Source: Eublepharis macularius
Lineage: Eukaryota; Chordata; Lepidosauria; Squamata; Eublepharidae
Assembly (NCBI RefSeq): GCF_028583425.1
Contig: NC_072791.1
Coordinates: forward strand, 29,891,368 to 29,955,367
Direction: 5' to 3'
Length of the DNA stretch: 64,000 bases
Each line of letters starts with the position of its first letter. Position 1 is the stretch's first letter. Under the pieces are notes generated by a model. It had not been told where the DNA came from. It was given only the letters and a program-made list of their open reading frames with translations, and did not search any database. Positions 10,678 to 59,671 of this stretch are shown piece by piece. Both the position numbers and the translations under genes were made by a program.

Positions 10678-12336
10678 TCTTTTTTTTAAGAATTTTTTAT
10701 TGGGTGAGTAAAGATTAATATTACAGATTTTCAATTGAAACCCTCATTTCCATATTCTCCCACCCTTTCCCTCCCTCTTAATCTAAGACTTCCAACAGTT
10801 TTCCAACCTGCTGTCTAAACCTACTACTTATATCTCCTTTTCTATTCTTAACTATCTTAATACGCTACTGAGATAGATAATATATATTGAATTAAGCAAA
10901 ACCTAACATCAAACTATCAATTACATTATATTTCTAACTTATCTCCTCTCTTCTTTTGTAAAGATCAGTATCTCTTCCTTTCTGTAAGCTTAATAGTTAT
11001 CTAACAACCATAATTCTCCCTTTACGTCCCACTTCTTTTCCAAATACTGTTTTAACTTCCCCCAGTCATTAAAAAATTCTTCTGGATTCTGTTCTCTCAT
11101 CTTTCTCGTCATTTTATCCATTTCTGCCATGTACAGCAATTTTTGTATCCAATTTTCAATAGATGGTACTTCTTGCATCTTCCATTTCTGAGCATATAAA
11201 ATTCTTGCCGCTGTTGTCATATAGAATAATAAAGTTCTTTATTGCCTGGGAATCTCTTCTAATTTCAAATTTAACAACAGTAGTTCTGGGTTCTTATTTA
11301 TTGGGATTTGTAAAATTTCAGTCATAACTTCTGTAATATCTCCCCAGAACTGCTTTGCTACCTCACAAGTCCACCACATATGATATAATGAACCTTCATG
11401 GTTTTTACATTTCCAACACTTGTCTGACATTTTGTTGTTCCCATATGCTATTTTCTTCGGCGTTAGGTACCATCTATATATCATCTTACAGACATTTTCT
11501 TTGATATTGGTACAAGTCTATATCTTCAGTGTATTTTTCCACAAGTGTTCCCATGCCTCCATTGTTATGTCTGTATTGCAATGTATAGCCCATTTCACCA
11601 TCTGGACTTTAACAGTTTCGTCTTCTGTATACCATTTTAACAAAATCTTGTAAACTTTAGAAATCATTTTCTTGCCTTCTTGTAGTATACTTTCTTCCAA
11701 TTCAGAATTTTTCCATTTAAATCCCGATTTTGAACGATCCATGTCATATAGGCCTTTAATATGTCTGTATTGGAACCATCCATAGTGGGAGGATAGTTCA
11801 TCTCCTGTTTTAAGCTTAATCATATTTTGCTCCATTTTCAACACCTCCTTATATGGCAAACATTCCTCTCTGTTGTAAATTGTTCTCGGGTCAATAACTT
11901 CCAATGGCACCACCCACGTCGGGATACCTTCATCTAAATATTTTTTATATTTTTGCCAGACCGTGTATAGGCTTCGTGTAATGTAATGATGCAGAAACAT
12001 AGAGTCCGCTTTGATTTTATCATACCATAAGTACGCATGCCAACCAAAGAGTTTCTTGTATCCTTCAAGTGTTAAGAGTTTAGGATTTTCTAACAGCATC
12101 CATTCCCTGAGCCACACCAGACATATTGCTTCATGGTATAGTCTTTTATTTGGTCATTGTAGTCCCCCTCTTTCTTTCATCTTCACTCGGGGCTTCTTCC
12201 CTGCCCATACAAAGTCCGATATCTTCCTTTGCAACTTGTCAAATTGTTTATTGTCTCTTATTATTAGCATTGTTTGCAGTAAAAACATAATCCGTGGTAA
12301 TACATTCATTTTAATTACTGCTATTCTTCCCAGCCA
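10678..12336 (-). mobile_element. 5'-truncated L1 LINE with 17-bp TSD (dead)
   Basis: The minus strand encodes the C-terminal part of L1 ORF2 in broken frames: 12348-12154, 12117-11518 and 11484-11239, the last with YHMWWTCEVAKQFW, a typical L1 C-terminal signature. A T run at 10678-10687 is the poly(A) tail in reverse. The element is flanked by a perfect 17-bp duplication AAGCTTCAGCAACTTCT (10661-10677 and 12337-12353). Frame breaks mean it cannot make ORF2 protein. Confidence 0.9.
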
Positions 12337-12353
12337 AAGCTTCAGCAACTTCT

Positions 12354-13744
12354 AAGAGGAAATTTTTAAAAATAATGGGACAAAAAAATCTCATACTGTT
12401 TGTTCAGTTTTATTCACATAACTTTAATTCAGTTTGAGAATATATATAATAAAAATTGCTGTTTTTAAAGCTGCAGTAGTGTCAAAAGGAGTCCGCAACT
12501 TAACTACTGCCATACCTTCCTTGCCATATCCCAGGAGTAATTAAGCAAATGAGTGCATGACCTGCCCACAAGCATGTATCTGTTCCCAAATGTCATTTCT
12601 CTTCTAAGACTAAAATAAGTTAGGAAATCTGGGGAAATGGCAAAATGGGAAGTGGAGTGAGGAAAGAGAAACAAGAGTTTAAATGATTGTAACTTGTTTT
12701 AGAGTACAGTTTAAGAAATACAGTAAAATGGCTGACCAAGAAGGGGGAAGATGGCTGACAGTTGCCAAAGGAATGGTAATGGCTATAAAATATCTCCTTT
12801 ATTTGAATTTTTTAAAAGTTTAGGAATTCAATGAAGACAGAAAGGGGGAGGGATGACCTGCTTGTGCTCGACTTTCCTGTCCTACTCGTGATAATGTTTG
12901 TCCGTGGCAGGTGACTGTCCTGCCACAGGAATCCATCCACAGTCCTATCCCTCCTTCTGGTTTTTGGAAGTGCTGTGGTGAGAGAGTGGGAAGTGTCATG
13001 CTGCAGATCACACTGCAAATTGCCTCCTTTAATTAAAGTGACTGCAGTAGCAACTTTAAAGGAGGCAGTCAACAGTTCCTGCACAATCCTTTCTGAACTC
13101 CTTGACTAGCATCCCCCGCCCCCCCCCCCATGGATTTCATAGTGAAGAGTTATTTATTTATAGGGAAATGCTACTCTTTGAGAGAACTTTGCATTCCTCA
13201 AAATCATACCTTCTGCAGTGTAATTAGTGATGATTAATTCTGTATAGTGTATTATAATTCTGTAATACTATATCCACATTTTTCCTTTTTTGTTTCTTGA
13301 GTTGAGGAAGAATGGGGAAAATACATATTTACCTTTTCTAATGGGTTAAAAGTTCCACTTTTGTAAGGAGGAATGAAGTCTTGATTCTCCCTGTTTTAAG
13401 TTTGGATATAACAATTAATTGTTTTAATTCTACTCAATCACTAACTGGCTAGTTTTCTTTATTGATTTTTTGATAGAGAGATCTAAAACGCTTATGAGTC
13501 AGTACAGTTGAGTGGTATATCCTTCTTATCCCCCCTGCATACACTGTTGCATACCTTTGCCTTTGAAATGCCCTCCCCCTTGAGGCTCATCTGGTACCTT
13601 TACGTTTGGTGCCAAACCAAAACCTTTCTTTTTAGCTAGGCTTGTATCTGAGATGTTTAAACTTTTAAAAATGGTTTTATGATCTGCTTCTAGGCCATAG
13701 GCCTGTCTGAATATCATTTTAGGCTGTTTTTAAAAGGCAAGTTT
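12354..13744. other. No recognised feature
   Basis: AT-rich non-coding sequence with a C run near 13112-13130. Open frames are below 90 codons and unrecognised. Confidence 0.45.
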
Positions 13745-16033
13745 TTAATTTTTTTTAGTAAAGATTTTATTTTTAAAAAGATATAACAATAAAAGTGCAT
13801 AGAAACTTATACAAGCACTACATTTGAATTTAGATTAAACTAATAGATATATTCAGAATATATAACAGCACAGCTAAATTATATAATAGCTCTCATGCCC
13901 TCTCCTTGGTTGCTTATACCGAAACTTTAATGTCAATAATTTTTAATCAGTCATTTCTCCTGTTTTATCTTTGTAACATAATTTCCTTAATTATCTTAGT
14001 TTTAACTGAAACAATCAAAGAAATCTTTCCATTTTTTCCAGAATTCCTCCGTTGTGCACATAGGAAGTTAATTTAGCCATTGATGCTTATTCATACATCT
14101 TGTCTATCCACTCTGGCATGTCAGGGCACAAATCTGTTTTCCATTTCACTGCATATAGTACTCTTGCAGCTGTCACCATGTACTGGAAACGATCTCCCTG
14201 TTCTTTTGTAACATTCGGTAAAATGTTTAGTAGCATATTTTTCAGGTTTAACTCAAACATGTGCTTGAGAATCTTCTGCATCTCTTCATGTATCTTTATC
14301 CAATATCTTCGTGCTTTCTTACATGTCCACCACATGTGATAAAATGTTGCATCCATGCATTTACATTTCCAACACTATCCATTATAGTCCTTACTAGAGA
14401 TGGGCACGGAACGGAAAAAACCTGAACCGCTTGGTTCGTGGTTCGTTCATTTTCACGGAACATGAACCACGAACTTCTGAACCACAACTGGTTCCCGAAC
14501 CAGTTTGAGGTTCGTCTAAACCCAGGACAGTCCCCTTCACGCTCAGAGAGCCCAAACTCGCAGGGAGTTTTCAGTAGGCTCTCCTCCACCCCCTGTCCCT
14601 GCCCACCTGCAGACAGTAGAGCTACCTGTGCAGTTGTGAGTCAGTGGGCAGCCCCCAAAACCACCACCACCCAGACACTGTCCCCAGCTGAAAAGGGGCT
14701 CAAAATAAAATAAAACCGTGTGTGCGCTGATGGTGTGCGTGCGCACAGCAAGAGCGAGCTGCACTAGAGAAGCATGCAAGTGGGGAGCATGATGGTGTGT
14801 GCAGCGGAGACAGTTGAGCAACCCCGTGCAGATGTGAGTCAGCATACCAGAAACACGAGCCCAGTGGCACTGGCTGGAGAGGTGCTCCAAATAAAAGTGA
14901 AGGGCACTGGAGGAGTGTGCAGAAAAGAGGGCAGACTTCACTGCACCACACAAGTTCACACAGAGAGCAAACAGCCCCGTGCGGATGTGAGTCAGCGCAC
15001 CAGAGGCGCAAGCCCCCCAAAACACTACCGAGTCAGTGACGCAGGCTGTAGAGGCACTCCAAATAAGTTGCCTTATAAATTCTAACCCCACTCCCCTTTT
15101 CCTGGTTGGATTGGCCAGAAATGGGAGCTCTCTACTTGGCAAGGACAGCTGCCAATCAAGCTTGGAAGCCTCAGATTGGGGGCAACCTAAGGACTGCAAC
15201 CGTTGCCTGGGTGATAGAGTGAATGGTGCCAAAGTGTCTGGCTTCCCAGAAAAGCAGAAATGGAACAGTAGGTAAATTCGTTTGTTCTGTAAAAACGTGG
15301 AGTCACGGAACACGTTTCTTTGCAAACGAACCAGCTGTTCTGTTCGGAATTTTGTTCCGTGTTTTGTTTCGTGCCCATCTCTAGTCCTTACTAATTCTCG
15401 CAATGTCTTTGGGGGTAATATAACATCTAAAGAACATTTATACTAGTTATCTCTTAACAACTGACAATCTGTAAATTTAATATCTTTATTCACTAGATCT
15501 TCCCATTGATTCATGGAGATGGTTTCTCCGAATTTTTTCATCCATTTTAACATACAGATTTTAACTTGCTCCATTTCTGTGTGGTATTGCAGTAAAATTT
15601 TATAAATTTTCCCTAATAAATGCTTCAGGTCACCACTTATTAATAATTTGAATTCTATTTTTTCTGTTAAACTGCCACCTTCTTTGAGAGTTTGTTCTTT
15701 AAACCCAGATACTCTTTGGTGATACATCAACCACAGGATATTTTCCCCTTGAGCTTGAATTTCTTGCCAAGTTTTCTCAGTTTCTTGCGTGTCTATCATA
15801 GATTCATAGCTGAAATGATCAGTTCTGTTTCTGGTGGCAGCGTTACAGTGAGTGTTTATTGGCGACTTCAGTGGAGAGATTGGTGGGCTCAATCTATTTC
15901 TGCATTGAAACCATATTTTAAATAGTCCATCTCTTAGTATGTGGACCCCGTCCTGCTTTGGAATGGATTTTATTGATTTCTTAAGCCATAAATAATTATG
16001 AATGCCGTCTTTAGCATCCATTGTCTCCAATTT
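13745..16033 (-). mobile_element. Second L1 LINE relic, interrupted by a hAT element
   Basis: Two minus-strand pieces of L1 ORF2 C-terminus flank the hAT at 14395-15383. The piece at 16030-15443 is a 195-codon frame with a KIYKILLQYHTE segment. The piece ending near 14087 has FYHMWWTCKKARRYW. The pieces become contiguous when the hAT and one copy of its 8-bp duplication are removed, so the L1 is older. The T-rich start near 13745 would be its tail. I found no target duplication for this L1. Confidence 0.85.
14395..15383. mobile_element. Non-autonomous hAT element with 8-bp TSD, nested in L1
   Basis: The termini are TAGAGATGGGCACGG and its inverse ...CGTGCCCATCTCTA, flanked by a perfect duplication GTCCTTAC (14387-14394 and 15384-15391). 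The interior holds about three diverged copies of a roughly 170-bp unit with a common 'tgagtcag' word (near 14635, 14833 and 14986). A 286-codon minus-strand frame (15403-14543) crosses it, but this frame is repeat-derived and has no transposase motif. Confidence 0.9.
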
Positions 16034-18189
16034 GAGGTGTTTTCTGCTTCTTCTTAATGTTTTTATGTATTTAAAATGTTTTTAATCATTTTATTGTAAT
16101 GTTTTATCTTAGGAAGTGCCTTAGGTTGGTCTCTGGTGAGGGAGCATGTAAATTTTCTAAATAAATTTGTAGGAGTTTCCTGTGGCTAACTCCTTCTCCA
16201 TGTCCTGTTAACTGCTGTCTGTAAAGCTTTGCACACAGAAGGCTTCACATGTAATAATGTATGTAAGGGACCAAATGCTTTGGACTTCTCAATTTATTTC
16301 GTATTGAATTAATAATCTTTAAAAGTATCAATTAACATTGTAATAAGCAATGTCATGTCAATCAGTACTTGGTAGGTTTTGACTGAAAGAATGGGTTGTA
16401 TATCCAATATACTGTAAATAGAGCTCTGCTCATGGAATGAAACTTCCCTGCCTTCTCCCTCTTGATACAGCCCATTTAAGGAGCATGGGGCCCCTGGGAG
16501 CAGTGCTGGCCACAGTGGGGGGGGGAGGGTCTGCATCAGTGAGGGGCACACACACACGCACACAGCCCAAAGTGCTCTTCTGCTGTCAGAAAATAAGTGT
16601 TGCATACAACCCATTGTAACTGAGTATTTTTTAAGCTTCGTTTTCTTCTTTAACAAAACTTTCCTTATTTGAGCAGGAGCCTGGCAGTGATGTGATTAAC
16701 TTAGAAGCAGATATAATGGTGTCAAAATGCAGTTCCGAGAACATGCACACAGAGGTCACAGAAATTAATACAGTAAGTCTGTGGTACTTAATGGGGGGCC
16801 TGAAATGCATACCTGGCATTTCTTTAAGGTCAGTCATTTCTAAGAGAACTTTGGATCCCATTCTGTGTCAATTTGTTTTCTCTTTTTGTGATTAAAAACA
16901 TGATAGTTTAGTGGGTTTTGTGCATCCATCTACTGTTACTGTATATTCTTACTAGAAGGGCTAGGAATTGCTAATAATACAAAAAGAATGTTTTTTAAGA
17001 AAAAAATTGAGTGATTTGAGTACTATAATTTTGTATCTTTTTATGTAGCATATTGTGCTTATTAAACATTTTGATAGTTATGAAATATAATTGAAAATTT
17101 AAAAGTGTGTTTACAAAGTTTATATTCTGTCTAAAATAATAGAGGACAAGCTAAGCAGGAAAATATCATGAGGAAAATATCATGAGGAAAATATTTTAAA
17201 CATATTCTTAGAAGTAAGCAGCATTGAAAGTGTGGAGCAAAATTTATTTCTTCCTGCTGGAGAAGGAAGCTTTGCATGGTTCTCAAGAGGTCACACACTC
17301 TCTAGAGACCGATGTACTTCAGGGATTCCCCAAATTTCACAAAGACTGCTTAATCCCTTTTATTCCCAAATAAGTACTAAATCAGTTCATTCTGTGTGTC
17401 TGTGGTTTGATGTGTTTTTAGAGTTGGCAGGTTAGTCCCTTCCTTCCCTCCTCCTCACCAGCAGATGGGATCAGATGGCTTCACTGGTGTGATGGAGGCC
17501 ACAATTCATATTCACATGATCCTTCATGAATTTATTTTAAAACTAAAATTTCAGGGTTTTGTGTTCTCTTGTGCCCATTCTTCCTTGCTGATGATGCTAT
17601 TTTGAGCTCCCAAAATTCTTAGGAACTTCAGGATGAGTTTCAGATTTCTTAATATTGTAGTTTGTTAGAAAGGATTTTAGAATTCCAGATGTTAGCAAAT
17701 ACTGTATTTCTTACTAAAATGAGTACTTAAATTGTTACCGAGACATGTTATGGTTTACTTGAGTAATGTATGGATCAGAATACATACAATCTACTCTTTA
17801 CACAGTGAGAACATCACTTGGGGGAGTTATGGTTGCAACCACTGATTAAATCTACTGTCTCAGTGGCAGCAAATGGAACGCAACTTATCACAGTGTTTCC
17901 AGAACGGGAAAGATGGCATGTGCGTAAAGGAGAGATACCTGGAGTTATTTCTCTGAAATATAAGAAGACACCATTAAAGGTTATCTCTGTATTGCAAAGC
18001 TAAGGTACAGAAATAGTACTGGATCAAAGCTAAGCCATTTGAGGCTAAAACATTCCTGCAGGTTCAAAGGAAAAAAGAAGTTTAAAAACAAACAGTGGCT
18101 GCATCTGTTTCAGACAGTTCAAAAAAATTCAGTTCAAAATGTGCTAGAAAAGGATTGTTGAGCAACATAATCACTATACATTTGGAAAA
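16034..18189. other. No recognised gene
   Basis: Non-coding sequence with a G run and a short CA repeat at about 16508-16563 and an 18-bp direct repeat near 17155-17195 ('aaaatatcatgagg' units). The open frames (up to 115 codons, minus strand, 16309-16656) are unrecognised. Confidence 0.45.
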
Positions 18190-18365
18190 GAGCAAGAGTT
18201 CAGTAGCACCTATAAGACGAACAAAATTAGTGGTAGGGTAAGAGCTTTCGTGAGCCACAGCTCACTTCTTCAGAGCTGTGGCTCACAAAAGCTCATACTC
18301 TTCCTCTAATTTGGTTAGTCTTATAGGTGCTACTGGACGTTTGCTCCTTTCCACTGCTACAGACA
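18190..18365. repeat. Inverted-repeat (hairpin) element
   Basis: The left half 'gtagcacctataagac' and the right half 'gtcttataggtgctac' are exact inverses, as are 'gagccacagctc' and 'gagctgtggctc' nearer the centre. The two halves form an imperfect foldback of about 75 bp per arm. Related words occur at 8555-8630 and 45685-45785. Confidence 0.65.
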
Positions 18366-19379
18366 GACGAACAGGGCTCCCCATCTTGATCTATTACTAT
18401 ACATTTTTTACTGGTTAAATGTCACTGGGTATACAGGCTTTTGTGCATTGATTTCTGTAGAGCTTGAGTACCTTGTGCCTGTCAGATTGTAACCTTGTAA
18501 CCGGTAAAGAGCAGTACAGATGGTGAGATGATGTCTCTCTGTGGAAAAATCGCAAACTGTGGCTTCCACTATTGACCTTTAGAAAACATTATTAGTGGAA
18601 AGCCACATGACTGTTGATTAGCAAAAATTTGTTGCCACAAAAGCCCTTGAAAGAAAAGAAATGCTTCTTCAGACTTAGTAGCACCCTGTAATCCAGTTAT
18701 GCAAAAACATACTGGAATTCCTAATATGACATGTCTGAAAGATCCAAGGAGCAGAGATGGGCAATAACGGCTGTGCTTTCTGATAGCTGTGTTACAGCAC
18801 AATGCTTCAGCTGCAAGTTGAACACTGGCAACTGACAAAAGCATATTGTGCCACTATTTTCCACTTTAAAATGTGCCATAACTACTATGTCTGCTGAAGA
18901 GTGAGTTTTGATTTCAAGCAGTTACCTATTTTGCAATAGTTTTCTCCAGCCTCCTCTCAGAAGTAACAAAAGTGTGTGTGTGTGGGGGGGGGGGGGGGAA
19001 ATGATACCAAAAAAGCGTGAAGAAAATACGGGAGGAAATGATCTAGTAAAGCACTTTTCAGGGATCTTTGCCGTTCATCAGAATTCAGTCCTATGAGAGT
19101 GGCAAAAAGTTAATGCACAGCGTTTTCCAAGGCTTGGAAAACTGCCAAAGTGTTACCTGTGCAAATAATCTGTGCCAGCAATCACCTGCACATGGGCACT
19201 TAAATGTCCATTTTCCTTGAGAAAAATCTATCACACAGCTGATAATATCTAAGAATATGTACGTGGGCTGGGCAGTTTGTGAGCTGTAAATGTTCAAACA
19301 TGTATATTTTTAAACAAAATTTACATTGCTACAGGCGAAGCTCCTTCAAACCTTGGCAATTGCTCTAAAAGCAGTGCCA
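18366..19379. other. No recognised gene
   Basis: Non-coding sequence with a TG/G-rich run at about 18972-18998. No recognisable coding motif. Confidence 0.45.
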
Positions 19380-20225
19380 GTTGCTCTTGTCTTATTTTAT
19401 ATATTTTATTATTTATTTTATTTATTTCAAATTTGTATTCCACCCTCCCCGCAAGCGGGCTCAGGACAGTTAACAACATATTAAAAATACAATTAAAAAT
19501 TCATGTTCATTAAAAACAACACATTTAAAAGAGGATAGTGGACAGCCTTCACAGGGAGGGTTAAGATTTATACACCCCATTTTTCCAGGCTGGCGGAGGC
19601 CCAGCCTCAGCCATATGCCTGGCAGAACAACTCTTGTCTTGCAGGCCTGGCAAAAAGATAATAGGTCCTGTTGGGCCTTGATTTCATCAGACAGAGTGTT
19701 CCACCAGGTGGGAGCCAGGACCGAAAAGGCCCTGGCTGTAGTTGAGGCTAGGCGGGCCTCCTTGGGGCCAGGGACCACCAACAGCTGTTTGTCCCCTGAT
19801 CGGAGTGTCCTCTAGGGAATATATGGGGAGAGACGGTCTCGTACATACGCTGGTCCCAGTCCGCACAGGGCCTTATAGGTCAATACCAGAACCTTAAATC
19901 TGATCCAGTACTCCACTGGCAACCAATGCAGCACGCGTAAAAATGGTGTTATATGTGCCTTATTTGGCACTCTCATAATAACATGCACCACTGCATTTTG
20001 TACCAGCTGTAATCTCCGGGTCAGGCTCAAGGGCAGCCCTGCATAGAGCGAGTTACAGTAATCTAGCTTAGAGATGACCGTTGCTTGGATCACTGTAGTT
20101 AAGTCACGGGTTGACAGGTAAGGGACAAGTTGCCTGGTCTGCCACAGATGGAAAAAATAGGGCCAGACAACCACTGTGACCTGTGCCTCCATTTTCAGGG
20201 AGGCGTCCAAGATCACCCCCAGGCT
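19380..20225 (-). mobile_element. L2/CR1-type LINE, 3' part, antisense
   Basis: The minus strand encodes the reverse-transcriptase C-terminal region in a 134-codon frame (20216-19812) with SKLDYCNSLYAGLP, HITPFLRVLHWLPV and YKALCGLGPAYVRDRL. It continues after a stop or frame break into a 19781-19470 frame with TTARAFSVLAPTWWN. The 3' end at about 19420-19460 on the + strand carries the inverse of a 'gggaggg'-type LINE tail plus an ATTT-rich microsatellite. It is the best preserved LINE of this type in the window but is still interrupted. Confidence 0.85.
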
Positions 20226-20905
20226 CTTAACCCTCGGAACTGGCTTCTAGGCTCAATTCAAGGTCATGATCATCACATACACAGCCCCTCATGGCCTTGC
20301 CCCTTTATATCTGTGTGACTGCCTCTCCCTCATGCTCTGTCATGGCAGCTTTTCTCATCTGGACAGGGCCTTCTGCAGATAACGCCTGCAGATGGGCAAA
20401 ATCAACAGCTGCCTGCACACATACTTTCTCTGTGGTAGCCTCACCTTATGAAATGGTCTGCCTGAGGAGATCAGGATAGCTCCCACTCCCCACAAACGAT
20501 GCAAGACTGAAATATTGGAGGCTTTCTACCCAGATTATAGGGCTGTGTCGTAAGAAGTAGCCCAGAGAGATAATTGGTAGGAACAGGAACTGTAAGTTTC
20601 TCTTACAGTTTCTCTTTAGGATACTGCAGACATGTGCTTACTAGGCAATTTCCACATTGCTGAACGTACCTTGTAAATTAGTTATGCTTGGGTTCAGAAA
20701 GATTTCATCTTTATGCATTTTTTTCAAATTTTCTGCTACCATACCCTATTGTACCTCTTTCACTGAATGTCTAACTGTTGTTCATTACTATACTTTGCTC
20801 AGTAACTGGCCTAGCTGTTGATGATATTGTATTTTCACTTGCCCTATGTAATCTGCCTTGGATCTTAGGAAGAAAGGCAGGCTATACATTAATAATAATA
20901 AGGGA
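20226..20905 (+). mobile_element. L2-like LINE relic, sense
   Basis: The + strand carries a degraded LINE C-terminal segment (20291-20479, with CTHTFSVVASPYEMVC) and a 3' end with 'ggaagaaaggcaggctata' and an ATA-rich tail near 20865-20902. It abuts the antisense LINE at 19380-20225. Confidence 0.55.
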
Positions 20906-21709
20906 CAAGGCTGACAGGAATCCCACCCCTCAGACACTCTTGTCCTCAGATGCGCCTTTTCTGAACTTAGTTGAACAGTTCCGATACAAATGTACTAAGA
21001 TGCTTCATGGGAATCTGTATTTTAATTCTTTCAGTGTGCCACTAATAGTGCAATATTGTGATGGATTTTTAGGTTTTAATCTTTATTGAAAAAGATTTGA
21101 ACCAGTATTAAGGCTTTCTCTTTACAGAGATAATATTATGGCTCATATATTATGTATTTGTGTGTATATAGCTCAAAAATTATGTATTTGCTCAATTTGT
21201 TTTCAGTTTAAAAACAACAAAGCATTAGACTTTATGATGAGACTTGAAGTGAATATGTTTGTGGCAAAGGATTTATGTATTTTGAATTCTGTAATGGTTA
21301 GCAGTACTACTGGTATGGGCCTGTACTGTCAAAATGCGACCTGCAATCCAAACCTGGCTAACTGTTCCTTTTTGGAGGGGGCTGTTTGATCACAGCTTCT
21401 ATTCTCCATTTCTTTTTCACCTATGAATTTCCCATTTCAGACTTTATGGCTAAAGGTCATGTTGCTGTTAACCATTGTTAGTGCTATCCAGGGTTCCATT
21501 TTAACTAGACTGTGAAACCAGCTATTAAGGTTACTAGGAGAAGGGTTATGAGAACTCACATTTGAGAGGGAAGAAGTTGGAGGAAGGGAGAAGAGTCTGT
21601 GATTCCACTATCCCTTAACCAGTTTAAATATTTTCACATTGTTCTATAGATATGAATAATCAATTTTTTGGTTAGTGTATGACATTAATGCTTTTCCTCC
21701 TCGTTCTAG
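20906..21709. other. Sequence upstream of first coding exon
   Basis: No repeat or gene recognised. It ends in a pyrimidine-rich tract and AG acceptor (21708-21709), so it is the 3' part of the intron between a non-coding first exon and DICER1 exon 2. Confidence 0.55.
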
Positions 21710-58295
<36,586 letters not shown>

Positions 58296-59360
58296 GACAC
58301 CTCTTTAAAAAGATAGTTTTTAAAGTTGATGTTGAGAGGAACAAACTGAAGACAGCATTTAAAGTTTGATAATAAAATAGCTAACAACATTTAACATATA
58401 TACATAATTTTGGAACTAATTGTAGTTGTAGGGTTTTTTTTTCTTTTTGCGCAAACACAATCTTGTCTTCTTTCCTCACTTCTGCTTTGTTTAATCACAA
58501 GAGTGCTTTAATGATGACATTTAGCAAGTGTTCAAAATTGTTGTCAGGTAACCTTTAATTTACTTTGTCAGTACTGCTTTGCTTAGTGTTAAAGGCCAGG
58601 GAGCTTTTTTTTTCCCTTGAAATTCCTCAAATCTGTGCACTAGTGCCAGTCACAAAGCAGTTTATAAACTGTACTGGATGATTTGGTGTAAGGATAAGTG
58701 TGCCAGTATTGTCCTTGTTCTTTCCGTGTCATCTTTGCATTAAGATGGCATTCCCAATCATATTGCACTTATTTGTTAGGGACAGGTTTTTAACTGAAAT
58801 GTCTGGCATCTAATAGAAATAAGTGGATGCCCACACAGTCTTGCATTTGAAAGGTTCTTGCCTTAAAAGTATATAAGCCCTCATTAGTCACGACTCACAA
58901 CCTTTAATTTCTGATCTCTTTGGAGCAGACTGTTTTACATTCCCTTCATTTTTAGAATGCATTTTATGATGATACAGCTCTGTATTTACAGTACAACATG
59001 GTAGTTTAGCTGTGACTTAACTTATTACAGGACTGTAATAGAATTCGTATTCATATATATGTAGTGAGGTTATTTTTTAATGATTCCGAGGAAATTGTTA
59101 GTGCAGATTTTTGTTTTTGATAGTGAAAACAAAGTCTCTCACAAATTTCCATTGTTACAAAAACCAAGAGCTAGACTGGGCACAATCCATCAGTCTTGTG
59201 GAACCCTCTTTTACGTCAAGGGGCTTGTGCAGGGGATATTCTTGATGGATTGAAGATGTTGTTTCCAGTATCGGAACATTGTAATAATAGCTAATTGCAC
59301 AGTGCAAACTGTTGCTTTTTGGGGGGAGAAAAAGAACCTTCAACATATCGCACCTAAAAT

Positions 59361-59368
59361 ATGCTGCA
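59361..59368 (+). promoter_or_regulatory. miR-103/107 8-mer in 3' UTR
   Basis: ATGCTGCA, full 8-mer match to the miR-103/107 seed. Confidence 0.6.
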
Positions 59369-59664
59369 GATTTTATATTGGATACATATTTAACAAATAG
59401 AGCACCTTTACACCTCTAAGAGCGATTTCCACATTTCTTACTGTACTTTTCAGAATTGCATGCATATTTCATCTACCAAAGCTGTGCTGTTTAAAATGCC
59501 ATGGAAGTTGTTGTGAGAGAAACTGCCATACTTTTTGATACATCTGTGATTTAGATCCTTTAATGTAGAGTAAGTAGCTCATTATTGTTTCAGTTGATAT
59601 GAAAGCATATGTTTTAGGCTATGCCTAAATTTCTTTAGATATCTGTAGGCACCCTTCACTTAAA

Positions 59665-59671
59665 TACCTCA
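59665..59671 (+). promoter_or_regulatory. let-7 7mer-A1 in 3' UTR
   Basis: TACCTCA, preceded by A, so a weaker site type. Confidence 0.4.

Noticed and set aside
11518..12117. 199-codon minus-strand gene
   Set aside because: It is a fragment of L1 ORF2 within a 5'-truncated, frame-broken element bounded by a 17-bp duplication.
14543..15403. 286-codon minus-strand frame
   Set aside because: It spans almost the whole hAT element, including its tandem units and a TIR. Composition is repeat-like and no transposase motif is visible.
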